Positions 12,301-24,110 of a DNA stretch of 64,000 bases are shown here, piece by piece (position 1 is the first letter of the stretch; every line of letters starts with the position of its first letter). The notes below the pieces were generated by a model. It was not told the DNA's origin. It ran no database searches and was given only the letters and a program-made list of their open reading frames with translations. Origin of the DNA: Pelecanus crispus (lineage: Eukaryota > Chordata > Aves > Pelecaniformes > Pelecanidae); NCBI RefSeq assembly GCF_030463565.1, contig NC_134676.1:250501-314500 (forward strand), written 5' to 3'. The position numbers and the translations under genes are program-made.

Positions 12301-15300
12301 CAAAGAATATTACTAGGCACTAGGAGTCCGTTGCCTATACTGTTGAATTGTCAGAATAGTGTCTGACCCAGTTTTGGCCTGGGCACTCTCCCAAGCAGTT
12401 CCCAGGGCCGGTTTGGGAGTTAGGACAGGCATTCCCAGTAGGCAGTTAGATGGGACCACCCTGTTTGGTAGGGTGAGAGAGTTCAATAGCATCACAGTGA
12501 GTTGTTCCAGGCCAGCTGGCCTTGGGGCAAGAGACCAGTGCCAGGCATATTTAATTTACTAGAATAGATGTTGCTTCTGTGTTCTCAGAGATCCTAAAAG
12601 GGTGGCTGAACACTTGCAGAGACCTGGGGACTATGGAGATTAAAGTCATCAGGAGAGAGGCCATCCAGTCCAGTGCAGGTTTGCCAGGCTCTAGAGGGGC
12701 TTTCTCTATGGGTTTGTTAGACCCCCTGGCCCCAGCTGTCCTGTCCATGAGGTCTGCCTATTTTGGGTGCTCTCTGTAGTTCAAGCTGAGTGTTCTGATG
12801 CAGGTTAGTGCCTCTGTCACTGTCAGGGCCATGTCTGGCTTTGTGCAAGTAACAGTCCCCATGTGTGCATCCCACGGTAGGGATCTGCACACCCTGCTCG
12901 CAGTCTGATTGCAAGCTGCTGTCTGAAACTAACAGATGTGATGCATTTCCGGCAACACATTTCAGACCCGGACTTTCAGAAGTGAGTGCTTGGAGCTGCA
13001 GACTCACTGTGTATTTGGACACTTGCAGCATGAGCCTGACTTTAAGAACATTCTGTGGGAAAATCTTCTGGTCTCTCCTTGTGAGAAAACAAGCTTTAAC
13101 TTACTTCCACCAGACTTTAAAAAAAAAATCCGAACAGGTAAAATCAGAAACTTAATGCTACATTTCCATTTCAAATCAAAGTAACAACCAGATCTTTCAA
13201 ATTTTAGAAGAAAGAGGAGGCCGAACACATCTTATGTGCTTCTTGGCTTGTTGATGAGCGACCCTACCCTGTTGAAGCCCATACTAGGTCTATTCAAGGA
13301 CAGGCTAAATGCCAAGTGGGTAGAGGCAGGTAACTTGGGCAGAATTGTACTGCTTTAGGCTACATCTGAATATGTTCTTTGGTCAGAGAACACTTTGAAT
13401 GCCCAAATTGTGTTGTGTGTCCCATAGACTTCAGTAAGACGGGGGCTTTGGTGCAAGAACATGCCAAACAGTTGTTCACATTGCAAAGTGGCCTTTGTGT
13501 GTGCTGTATGGACATCTCTCCACATAATATATAAGTACTGTGCAGTGATGATGTCTTAAATTCTAAAAAGTGCTGAAGAAAAGAACGTGTGTGTTCGTCT
13601 GCTTAGGGGGACTTTTTCTTATCATCCTCTATTGCTACTTGTGAGCATTTCAAAAGGGCTAACTCCTCCAATAGCCAGCACTTGCTGATTAAAAGCTTAA
13701 CACATTTTTTTTTCCTGTTCAATCAATAAAGAATATTTCTGCTGATTGGGATATTGTTTCCAACTTCCACAGGTCTGATAGCAGCAACCCTTACCCAAAG
13801 GGGTCAAGAGACATCTTCACCCATTTTAGTCACATAGTAGTAACGATCATGATACACCTCTCCATGTTTTCATAAGAGATATGGGGAGAAATCAGGTTAC
13901 GGGGAAGTACAGTTATTGCAAACATAAAGCTGCGTAAATACATGTAACAGTAAATAGTGGCTATGCAGTCAAGAATCCCAGTCTGCCTGTCCTTGCTAAG
14001 GCCTGAAACTACACAGGCATTGCTCATATCTGCCCTTCCATTCATTCATTCATGCAAACCCAAGACCCCTCTCACTCTCAAAAACACCTCCTGCTGACAG
14101 CATTGCTGCTTATTCATATCAGGCCATTGCTGCTGTCATGCTTCATTTTGGAGATGTAATGAGGCATTAATGCTTATCTTTGATGTGTGAACTGTGTCAA
14201 AATATCCTGTTCTTCTGAGCTCTGGATCCATCAGAATCCACCACAAAATGTGAACAAAATTGCTATTGTTTGAAAAATCGACATAACCCAACTGATAGAG
14301 CGTTTCAGCGGGCAGGCAGGAAGCAAGTGTGTGTAGCGCTTATGGCATCTCAGCCCTTTTAATTGCTTAACCAGTTCCTCCTCCTGTCTCCTTTAGCTTT
14401 CTCAGACTCACACCCAACCTCCATCCTCTCTTTTGTTGTCTAAGTCCTCCTATTACCCCACTTAACCAGCACTGCAACACTGCTCTGATTATGCACCAGG
14501 CAGCCCCTGCTCTTCATCACAACTCAGAGATGCCAACTGAAGACCTAGATATAGTTTACACATGGTTTGGGGAAGATGGAGACCTGTCTTCCAGTAATTC
14601 TTTCCTAAGTTTAAAGCATCTTTCTTCAGAAAGAATTCAGAAAATTAGTGCTGATATCTAAAAATACCCACCACCAAATGAATAGGGGAATGGTAGCCAC
14701 ACAGTTTTTCTAAAGCTATTGCTTCATCAACCAAATCGCACAACAGATGACAGCCTAGGCAGTATATTGCAGCATGTCTTTGGTGGATGCAAAGAACTTG
14801 TGGTGGATTTCCTGCAGTATCAGCATGTTACCAAACACGTATGGCACAGATTTCTAAAGTGGCAAGTGACACTGAGGGCTTCAGTTTTGACACTACTGAA
14901 ATCCTTCAAAGAAATACAGTTGACATAATTGTCTGAAAAATCTTAGCACCTGTATGGGGGCTGATTGAGGCCCTGAATTCACAAGTTGCATCTAAAAACT
15001 TTGACTGAAAAATCTGTGCATATGTTTCGGTTCTCCCTAAACCAACCAACCAATCAATCAAACAAACAAAAAAAAAGAGACTCATTGGTAGATCCTGGGA
15101 TAGCAGAAATACTGTCAGGTACTGTTTTTATTTTCTGCTTTTTGTATCAGAGTGAATTGGATGAGAATCAAATACAGATGGCTGGAGATGATGTGGGTTT
15201 GCCAGAGGACCTTCAGAAGATGGTGGCAGAAGATCAGGTGGAGGAAGAGGAAAAGGACTCTATCCTGGGACAGCTGCAGAACATCCAGAATATGGACATG

Positions 15301-15378
15301 GATGCGATCAAAGAAAAGGCACAAGCCACCTTCACCGAAATGAAGCAGGCTGCTGAGCAGAAATGTTCTGTGATGTAA
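3217..15378 (+). CDS. CPLX4: Complexin-4, complete in three coding exons, 160 aa
   Basis: Complexins bind the assembled SNARE complex through a central helix and clamp or promote vesicle fusion; complexins 3 and 4 are the farnesylated, membrane-bound forms of retinal ribbon synapses. Coding exons are 3217-3383, 6542-6629 and 15151-15378, all with GT-AG borders and consistent phases (2, then 0). The protein starts [17 protein letters not shown]. It has an accessory-helix motif [11 protein letters not shown] at residues 41-51, the SNARE-binding central helix at about 57-85 ([16 protein letters not shown]), an acidic stretch [10 protein letters not shown] near 112-121, and ends in the CAAX box CSVM (Cys157) that directs farnesylation. 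The length equals human CPLX4 and the identity is high throughout. CPLX3 is the only realistic alternative, but the residue pattern and synteny with RAX favour CPLX4. No damage is seen. Confidence 0.97.
4755..4851. repeat. G/T-rich low-complexity tract
   Basis: Nearly 100 bases composed of G and T only with few interruptions (GGGTTTTGTG-type units, then GGTGGTGG and a T-run). It lies within CPLX4 intron 1. Confidence 0.7.
5785..6110 (+). mobile_element. Ancient amniote CR1/L3-type LINE fragment (3' part)
   Basis: Reads GGGAAGCTGTGGAATTCATT at the left and, after degraded sequence, CTGTTGGAGATGGGGCTC ... TTGTCTGACCCAGAAAG at the right. These match, with many changes, the 3' portion of the old CR1/L3 family shared by reptiles, birds and mammals (the consensus segment 'ggtctgacccagtatggc'). 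It is much more diverged than the avian CR1 copies elsewhere in the window, which fits a pre-avian insertion. Boundaries are approximate. Confidence 0.65.
6542..6629 (+). CDS. CPLX4: CPLX4 coding exon 2 (SNARE-binding helix)
   Basis: Codes residues 56-85, beginning K-M-E-R-D-A-A-F and ending Y-R-L-P-K. Acceptor TTCCCAG|G and donor AAG|GTAAGC. It carries the central helix that binds the syntaxin/synaptobrevin groove. Confidence 0.96.
6630..15150 (+). other. CPLX4: CPLX4 intron 2
   Basis: An 8.5-kb intron. I found no further complexin exon and no recognisable gene on either strand. Short open frames (for example 8820-9200 +, 10471-10707 -, 11351-11833 -) have no recognisable motifs. No clear recent transposon is visible, although moderately GC-rich stretches at about 10.5-10.9 and 11.35-11.9 kb could be old unidentified repeats. 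Confidence 0.6.
15151..15378 (+). CDS. CPLX4: CPLX4 coding exon 3 (C-terminus with CAAX box)
   Basis: Codes residues 86-160 from [14 protein letters not shown] to CSVM, then TAA at 15376-15378. The acceptor is TTTTTGTATCAG|AG. The open frame continues 5' into the intron (to 14986), but that extension has no family similarity. Confidence 0.96.
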   Translation, partial: SELDENQIQMAGDDVGLPEDLQKMVAEDQVEEEEKDSILGQLQNIQNMDMDAIKEKAQATFTEMKQAAEQKCSVM

Positions 15379-15815
15379 AAGAGACACAACTATCCAAGGA
15401 TTGTGAATTCAGTCTTGTCTCACAGGGGCTGCAGACTGAGGGCAGGCAGAGGAATGCACTTAGCTCTATAGCATTAAATGTAAATATAGAAGGGGGGGGG
15501 GGGGAGAGAGAGAGAGACTTTAAAACCCTGAGGGGGGTCAAAATTTACGTGCTGCCACCGCTTAGTGCAAAGTTAGTTGAGCCTCATTTTTTTAACATAA
15601 CATTTTTCCCCATGGAAAAAAATGGCTTTAAAAAAGCTAATATTGGGAAAAAAAATGTGCCTTGTCCCATTTTTTTCACAGTGATCAAAATGCTATTAAA
15701 TGTGTATTTTTTAGCACAATTGTGTTCTGACACATAACATGTAGGTAACTATTCATTTAATACTGCTTTCAGAAATAAATATGTATATTTCTAATAAACA
15801 CATGTCTGTTTCAAA
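15379..15815 (+). other. CPLX4: CPLX4 3'UTR with two poly(A) signals
   Basis: After the TAA the sequence becomes AT-rich and non-coding. Canonical AATAAA hexamers occur at 15774-15779 and 15793-15798, so transcript ends near 15800-15815 are expected. The UTR contains a G13 run followed by (AG)n at 15492-15516. Confidence 0.7.
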
Positions 15816-16918
15816 CATTGTGAAACAAACCCAATATTCAAATGTTGACATTTTCTGCAAAGACTTACAAAAAAAAGGTTTTTTTACCATCTCTGTACTA
15901 AATATAGCAAAAGGCAAAAAGTAAAGCATATAACTCTACAGCTTGGGACAAAAAAATGTCATTGGCTATAGAACTGAGTGAGGACTTGTAGGAAACCACG
16001 GCTTGGTAGCTGTCAGCAGACCATGGTCAGTGAGCAAGGCAGACTGCTCCAGGCTGCTTTAATTTCACAGCCTCTCTGTCTTCAAATGCAGTTCAAACGC
16101 CAAGTGACGACAGTGGCCCTCTGCTTGGCTGCCGTGTGCGCCAAATTCTGGGGCGGGACGTGCCAGCAAGTGACTTGTGTAGGCTAAAATGAGCTCACCA
16201 CATTTGTTGTAGGAGTTAGCTCCATACAAGGCCAAACCTTGTATCTGGCCCACCTGGGAGATTATGCTGGGGTAGGGCACCTAAACCCTGGGAAAAAGCA
16301 TGGCTTTCAAGAGTGCTAAATCTGACTGAGTCTGCAGGGGACACGGGATCTGGTTCAATGGTTTTAGGTTCAGGATCAAACAAGATTTTCTTTGCTGTTG
16401 TTCAGAGCTTTTTTCTGGGGAAAACCTAAGTAGCTGCTGGCCTGATTGCTTCCCACTCCCCAACAAGCGGAGCTGGTGCCAGCTAACAGCTGGAGGAGCG
16501 CGGCCCCGTACAGAGCTGCTGGCTGCTTGAGGGATGGCTACTCGCTGCAGCCTGCAATGACGAGGCCAGCACAGCTCACCTCCACTGCAGCAGGGTCCTG
16601 TGGTTAAGGCAGATGGGAGCATCAGTCTGCCTCTGCACTTGCATAGCCATAGTAGTTATCATGCATGCTAGCCCACACAAAAGCTGTACAGCCCTTGCGC
16701 ATGGATGATATACACAATACTGCTCCTGAGGGCCTCAGATATTCTATAAAATGAAGGACTTTGTAAGTTCTCCAAGAGCTAGCCTGTGAATGAAATTTGC
16801 AAATGAATACATGTAGCACCTTCCCGCAGGTTTATGTCTCTCTTTCTCTCTCTCTCTGTCCCCACCCAATCAAGTAAAAATATGAATTTTAAATGAATAA
16901 ATGCACTAAGTATAGGTT

Positions 16919-17241
16919 GTCTCTTTTCTTTCTTTCCCTCCCTCCCTCCCTTCCTTCCTGCCTCCCTTCCTTCGTCTTTTCACTCTTTTGCCTCTTTCTC
17001 TCCCTTTCCCTTTCCCTTTCCCTTTCCCTTTCCCTTTCCCTTTCCCTTTCCCTTTCCCTTTCCCTTTCCCTTTCCCTTTCCCTTTCCCTTTCCCTTTCCC
17101 TTTCCCTTTCCCTTTCCCTTCCCTTCCCTCCCTTCCCTTCCCTTCCCCTTCCCCTTCCCCTTCCCCTTCCCCTTCCCCTTCCCCTTCCCCTTCCCCTTCC
17201 CCTTCTCCTCTCCTTTCCTCTCCTCTCCCTCTTTCTTCCTC
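16919..17241. repeat. Pyrimidine microsatellite array: CCCTTT, CCCTT, then CCCCTT units
   Basis: From 16991 to 17241 every base on the + strand is C or T (251 bases). About 20 CCCTTT units (17001-17120) are followed by a short CCCTT segment and then about ten CCCCTT units (to about 17206). A less regular CT flank begins at 16919. The - strand is GGGAAA/GGGGAA. The long open frames seen through it in several frames (FPFPFP, GKGKGK, SLSLSL) are repeat artefacts. Confidence 0.95.
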
Positions 17242-20200
17242 AGTCCTGGCCTCAGGTATTGGTCTGTGAGGTGCAAAAGCTACAAACACCCCAGAGGTGA
17301 AATCACTCTGTACTGAGCCCCCTTTGCCTGGGGTGGGTGATGTCCTCCAGCCCCACAGAATGGTGGTGGCTCTGCCAAGCCCCAGTGAGTTACAGCTGGG
17401 TGATCGATGGACCAGCTCTCTGGAAGGTCCCATCACCAGTAGAGATCTGCTGGGGGCTGCAGAAAACAGTAGGTACCAGAAAAAAACACCTGCCTTTGTT
17501 TCTGGCAATGAAAACCGTGTCTTGCAAACACCTTTATTGCCTCCACTGGTCATGCCCTGGCACGCTCACCAGAAGAGGACCCAGTCATCCCGTCTGGCAG
17601 CCCCAGGCAGCACCTCTTGCTGCTGCAGGCACGGACGGAGCAAGGCCGGCTGCTGCTGAGGGTCTGCGTGGCTGCACCGGGCCGGGCTGCCAACAGCTTC
17701 AGAAGCAGCTCCCGGGGAAGTGCAGTACTGCTGTGGAGACACCACAGCATGCGCGCAGTAAAGCCATGGTTTCACCAGGTAGCCCACCATGCCTGAGCAG
17801 CGCAGAGCGTCTTCCCACACTTTTTGGGACGGTCCCTCTCCCTGCAGAGGGGGACAGCAGTCCTGTGCAGCTACACAGCTGCAGTGCCAAGGGGCAGACA
17901 GACACGCAAAATCTCAGGGAGGATTTGAGCCTGTGCCACGCCTGCAGTGTTTTACCGATCACTTGGGAAAGGAGGACAAATTCTCCTTTTTGGCAAAGCC
18001 ACCTCTGCAGTGAGGCAGAGAGGAGGGCAAAAGAGGGATGCTCACCTCTCTCCGGCTCCAGCAGGCTGCTGGGTGCCAAGACTGGCCGGGAGGGTCACCC
18101 CACCACCTTCCCCTGCAGCGCTGGACAGGCACTGTGACATGGGAAAAGGCCAGAGAAAATCAGCTACTCTTAAATTATCACCAATGGGGGTAATGGTGCC
18201 CTCCTCCATGGCTGCAAAAGGACAGAGAAGGCAGTGTGTAGCTTTACGAGTCCATCATATACGGACCATGTTTTATTAATCTGGGCAAATACATTTATTT
18301 GTATGTCTTTTATCTATTTTGTACTGGAATCCTTTATACCATTTCAAGCTGATCACCATTTTTTCCCTAATGTACTGGTGAGCACACAGGCAAACACTTC
18401 CTAAAAATATTCCTCACACACACACGTTGAAATGTTCTTGCTTGTTACAACATTTCTGGGTGGCAGGAGTGCAGATCCAAAGCATATCATTATTGGAATC
18501 TTCCAGTGTCTTGAGCATATGACTTTGTTTCTACCTTCATTTTGTGTGTGGGACTGTCTGCTGCTGAGCCAACGGGGGAAGAACTGTACATCTCCAGCTC
18601 CTCTCTAGCCAGGAGTCACTTGAAGGGAATTGCCTCCAGGCTTCGGGGGAATCTGTAGCATCGTGAAAAATACTGGCCCAAGTCTGTAACAAGTGCAGAT
18701 CACTTTTATCGCTTTGGTGCGTTGAGGAGGAGAGCTCTGGGTAAAACCCTGTTCTGGGCTGTCAGCGAGAGACAGAGGTACGCAGTTTCTAGTTTCCCTG
18801 AATGCAGCCAGTTTGCTAATGGGAAAAGGAAGTTGAGATTCCTTCCTACAAATAGAGCAAGGTATAAAATGGAACCGGTGCCTCTATTTTGCTGCCAGGG
18901 AGTGAATTTCTCTCACAGGGGCCCTGTGGGGCCAGTTCTGCCTTCCCCTGCCCAGCAGCTTGTTGGCTGGGTGCCCCGTCCTGCAGCTGCCGAGCCCCCT
19001 GTGCCGCTGCACAGAGGCTCAGCCCTGGCCCTGGGGTGCGTCCTCAGCACAGGGATAGGAAGGGTTTTGGAGGAAGGGTGACTGGGAAAGAGGTGGGGAG
19101 GTGCGTCAGTGTTGGTTGACAAAAGTGGACCTCTTGCTTCCTCCGCTTGCTGTTTACTTGGAGGGGAGGACAGGAGATGCATCATGGCTTTCTGGATGTC
19201 TAGCTTATTTAAAAAGTCAGATAAAAAATGAAAAATATCATAAACTTGTAGGGCAAACCCATTGCAGATCACTCCAGCCTCCCCACTGCAGTCCTGCTTG
19301 GCCATCCGGACGCCCCGGTGCCCCCAGCCACTGTCCCCGGTCCACCCCTGCGCCTCCCTGGGCCTCAGCCCGGCCCCGCCGGCTGCGTACCGCACGTAGC
19401 CCCGTTCCGTTGGGAGCCGCCGGCCGCAGCTCCCCAGCAGTGACGCTGGAGTTACCAGCTTAGGGACAGGGAGAGGTGGCAGGTGTTGGTCCTGTCCTCC
19501 GTGGGACAGCTCTGTCGGGGGGTTCTTGGATGCAAGAGATCATCTTGGAAAAGCTCTTTCAGCAATCACTATTCAAATATAAGCTGCATAGACTTGTTTG
19601 AAAACCTGTTATCAAATATTTTCCCCATTCTAGTCCCAAGAAAATATGCCTTTTCTTCTCGCTCACTTCTTTCTCACTTAAGAAACACAGAAGTTGTCAA
19701 GTTTACCTTCCTTGCTTTTTCCAGAGGATGCCCTGGTCCATTCAGAGAGGGATATCAGTGGCTCTTGGATTGTAACAGGCCATTTCTTTAGTGGAGAAGA
19801 CCTATCTTCCATGTGTTCATTAAGCACCAGAGCTAGCAAATGCTAACTCAGTCTCAAACACTCTGCCTAAAACCACCAAGACTTCTGATCCACTTTCCGT
19901 CTCTTGGGATCCTTCTCTCACGTCACTACAGAATTTAATTATCTACATGGAAAGACAAGTGGGCTCTTTTAGGAGGTCTTTACATAAAGTAGTTAAAATA
20001 GCTGCCAGCTCAGCTCAACTGGCCTTTGGTCTGTGAGGATCAATCCATTTCCCTCTGTATTTCTATAAATCTGGAAGGTGTCTCCATACTGTTCTGTTAC
20101 TTTATAGACTGAATTGTCTGTCTTATAAAATGCCAAAGTAAACAAGCCTAAGGCTTTCGACCTTTGAATTAAAATGTGCCTGGGACATCCTGAAAATCTT

Positions 20201-21163
20201 ACTGAAAGCATCTGGTGGTTTAAAGGAGCTAATTAAATTCGTCAGCATATATAGGATCAGCATTTTGACGGTTTAAAGGGTCAGAGAAGAAAGTACAGTC
20301 AGAATCACCAAACAAGCGATTAATGAGATTCCAAAAAAACATCAGGGCTGGCAGAGGTGAGTGGGGCTGGGAGGTGGCTGCGGGCTGGCGTGGGACGGGG
20401 GCCGTCCCCACCCACAGCGTGGGATGCTCCCCAGCCCTGGCGCTGGCCACAGCCACGCTGATCTGCTGCTGGGGAGGGCAGTGGGCTGCCTTAGGCACCA
20501 TTTTTAGACCCAGAGACTTAAAAACTCTCAGTCTGGAGTGGCAGAGCTGGGCTACATTGCAGGAGGTGCTGGTTTCTGCCCTGAGCTCCCATGCACAGAT
20601 GGAGTATTCCTGGGGTGCCGGGGCGAGGGCTTGCACCCGCTCTGGGGCTGGCATCGGGCTGTGCACAGGAGTGGTGGGGCATAGGGGGTCCCGGCCCCAT
20701 GGGCGGCCAGCGCTGTTGCCCCAAATCCCCCTGGGACCCCCCCCGCGGGGCTGTGTGATGGCCAGGGCACAGCTGCAAATCTGTCCTGCCCTCAGCAGAA
20801 GCCTGACCCTCACGGTGCTGGAGGTGGCTGCCCTGCTCCCTGCCAGCACCTGCATGGCTCATCCCTCCCACAGCGCCTGTCCCTGTCCTCAGACACCCGC
20901 TGCAGGCCTGGGGAGGCAGGCGGGTAGGAGGTGGCAGGGCCTCACGGGGTACACGTCACCGGGCATGCAGCTCTCTAGACGCTTCGCCTTGGGGACAGAT
21001 CATGGCAGAGCCTGCAGCACAGTGGGCAGGCAGACAGGCAGCACGCTGACTCTGCTCCAACTCCTAAGAAAAAGGAAAGAAGGTCTTTCTCCAAGGTCCT
21101 TCTCCAACGTTTTGCACTAAACAACCTTTCTCCTCAGGCTGCTGGAACCTTAAGAGGCAGCCA

Positions 21164-21339
21164 CTGTGTGTGTGTGTGCACGTGCACATGTGCTGGCGTG
21201 TGTGTATGGGGGATGCACTTGTGTGTGTATGTATGCACAAAGGCACACATACATATGTGCATGTATAAAGGCACACATGCGCATGTATGTGTACATGTCT
21301 GTATCTGTGTGTGTGTGTCTCTGCGTGCGTGTGTGCTGC
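21164..21339. repeat. Imperfect TG/CA alternating purine-pyrimidine repeat
   Basis: Two runs of TGTGTG flank mixed (CA/TG)-rich sequence with GCACGTGCACATGTGC-type palindromic patches. Most of the 176 bases alternate purine and pyrimidine. No coding signal. Confidence 0.85.
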
Positions 21340-22479
21340 ATGGAAAAGGAGCAGATTAAAGCGTTAGGTCACATGGGAGCTACTGCTGGACGGACCCTAC
21401 CTGGGATTTGGGTTCTTATAGTTAATAGGATCGCTGGAGCTCAAGGCGGTCATCCCATCAAGATAAATGTCTCTAGTGACCACTTTTAAGCAATCTGAAT
21501 TCAATTAGGCTAATTGGAAAACAAGTAAAGAAGGATTGCATTAATATAGCCTTACAGCGTGGACATGCACTCCCTCTCTCCGGAGGGATGGCTGAGCGTG
21601 GTAAGCCTCACTGTCCAAGCCCTCGCGCTAGACCCACGCTGCTCACACCCAGAAAGCGCTGCCCCGCTGCCGGAGCGGCCACAGCTGATTCCATGCCCAC
21701 AGTCAGGACGGGCACCGGCGGCAGCGCTCCGTGGAGGCTCAGGCGCCGTGCTGTGCGGGGGCCGGCTCAGCACTCGCTGTGGGATTCCTGCATGCCACAG
21801 AGCATCTTGTAAGTGGTGGAGAAAAGACAACCAGCTCTCCTAGGCGCAGATAAAGAAAAATCTCACTGGGAAAAAAGCAGGAAATGACTGTCAAGGTATA
21901 AATGATGCAGTGATGAGAGGAGGCAGCAGCTTCCTCATACACAGTGCTTTCAGGAAGGCTCTTAAACTGCACACTTAGGAACTTCTGGGGAGAAAAAAAG
22001 CAAAGCCAGTTTTTCCAGTTTTTAACAATCTGTTGGATGATAGAGAGTATACAAACTGCAGCAGGGTACAGGTTCCTGCTGGCTGAATATTTCCCCCTTT
22101 TCCTTGCCCCATGCTGTTGTCCCCCCCTTGTCGATTTGCTGTCTGACAAAAAAGTCTGTCTGACAAAGTCCTGTTCGTCTTTCAGAGAGGCGCTCCCTGC
22201 TACACATCACTGGTCTGGAGAACGATGTCCCACCGGCAGAGTGACTTCAGCTTCAAACGTCTACTCTGCAAGGCAGTAACTATTTCAGGTTGACGTAAAG
22301 AAAAGACAGGACGAAAGGAACCAGGGATCTGTGGCATTTTATGGTGCTGATTTTGTTGTGTGAAGCCATGTCCCATACATATGTTGCAACAGCACCAACA
22401 GGATCAAAACTATTCCCATTTAGTCTTTGCTAAGCATGCACAGAAAGGAGGTATAGCAGGCAGCTGCGCTTTCGAGCTT

Positions 22480-22740
22480 GTCCACCTTGAGAATTTTTGT
22501 TAGCTTCCAAACATAATTTCAGCAGTAATTGTTGTAATAATACATTGCAAAAAACTAGATGGAATGGGGGCCATCTATTGCAAAGGCAAGCAACAGATCC
22601 CACCTATTTCATCCCCTAATGAATATTCTCAAATTTGATCCCAATTGCCCCTGTAAATTTCCAAAGGTAAATAGTCTTTGCAAAGCTGTGATGTACCACA
22701 GAATTAATTTCTGAGGCTTCATACTAGTACGACATGCATC
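22480..22740. promoter_or_regulatory. Candidate RAX upstream element (AT-rich, homeobox and SOX motifs)
   Basis: About 3 kb upstream of the RAX ATG, an AT-rich island carries GTAATTGTTGTAATAA (an ATTGTT SOX-type core between TAAT cores), CCCTAATGAAT and AGAATTAATTTC. Such clustering resembles conserved developmental enhancers, but no alignment is available here, so the call rests only on composition and motifs. Confidence 0.25.
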
Positions 22741-23989
22741 CCAGGGGACTCTGTGGCAGCAGGGGATTTAGCTAACAGCCAGCACATTAGACCCAAAGGG
22801 AAATGTTCAGACAGTTACTTTTCTTTGCCATCCTAAACTCCCTGTGTCAGTCTCTGATTACCAGAGGAACCATTAGACTTCCTCCCTCCCCAGAGCTCTG
22901 TGATGCCTCACGTGCATGTCAGGGCACCGCAATCTGTGCCTTAAGCACAGCAAGAGAGAAAAGATAGATCTGGACCTGGAAGAGTCAGAGCTGGTCTCTG
23001 CTCTGCTACAGGGTTGTTGTTTGGTTTGGGGTTTTTTGTTTGTTTGTTTGTTTTTTTATTTTTACAGATTGTGACCAAGGGAGTTGCCTCCTCTTTCGAC
23101 AACTCCACTCCCCTGCAAGAAGGATGCTACAGTGACAAATGCAGTTCCATATGGCAAATGCAACTGTAATAACCTACTGCTGAGGAAGGAGGATCCTTCT
23201 CTATTAGGGAGTAAGGTCTCTCGTGTACCCTGCTTTGTGGGCGGAAGTCTTTTTGCTGTACATTTGCATTGTGATTAACAGCAAAAAAAATTGAGTCTTG
23301 CTCCTGTTTTTGACAATTTTGACAGATGCCGTAAAAGCAGCATCTGTGCCAGGAGCCAACGCCCAATGCCCTCACTGCCAGACCAGTCTGGCTAAAGGTG
23401 GTTTTCTCCTTCGTCTCACCTTGCTATCTTTTTTTGCTACAAGCAAAAACGATTCCCAAGTTTGCCCTGGGCTTCTGGAGGGACAGGCATGTTTTGTGCT
23501 GGTTGCAAGTGCCACAAAACCCCAGCTCCAAATTAGAAGAAATTAGGGACATTGCACAGTTCATTCATCTTCACTAATAGAGTTCTTGGGAAATACACAT
23601 GTAGATTAAAGGAACACAATGGCCCCTGGCTGATTGCTTTGAGTACCCTCCAATGCCCCCACAATGGTACTGACTTGCTTTTCATATTGTGCACAAAAGC
23701 CACACTAACCTTTTCTTGTCTCTTCTGTTGGCCTCTTCCCTCTTTGCCAACGGATGGCTGAGTTTTTTCGGCCCTCACCCCCATCCCCAGAAGCGGTCAG
23801 TGAAGGCAAACCTCACCTGGAGCTAGGAGGAAAAGCTGAGCACTTCTAAAAGGAATTAACTTTGGGACATCAGACCATAAACCTTAAAAAGGTGTGGGCA
23901 AGGGCAGAGGCAAGCGCTGCCAAACTTTGTTTTGAAGCGATTCCTCTGGAAAAATCTACACAAAATGCATCCTGTTGGGGCGGGTGGGG

Positions 23990-24110
23990 GGGGAGCAAAA
24001 ATGAAGATTTGTTGAGAGACGTCATACCTTTTATTAGACTAGCTAATACATCTGGAAGAAGCAGCAGCAGTGGTGTTTTTCATTCACACTCTCCTCAGGC
24101 TTGAAATGGA
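23990..24110. repeat. Possible ancient amniote interspersed repeat, class uncertain
   Basis: The words ACCTTTTATTAGACTAGCTA and CTCTCCTCAGGCTTGAAATG, 60-70 bases apart, resemble a widespread old amniote repeat that reads 'tcttttattggaccaact ... ctcttcttcaggtc'. The similarity is weak and the class is unknown to me. Confidence 0.3.

Noticed and set aside
16893-17553. Open frames of 135 and 215 codons across 16.9-17.5 kb
   Set aside because: They are translations of the pyrimidine microsatellite (FPFP, SLSL, GKGK) and carry no protein signal.
17337-18137. A 266-codon + strand open frame
   Set aside because: No recognisable domain, Cys/Pro/Ser-rich chance composition, overlapped by frames on both strands, and no splice partners.
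20323-21120. Overlapping frames of 265 (+) and 208 (-) codons
   Set aside because: They lie in GC-rich DNA where stops are rare; neither shows a family motif.
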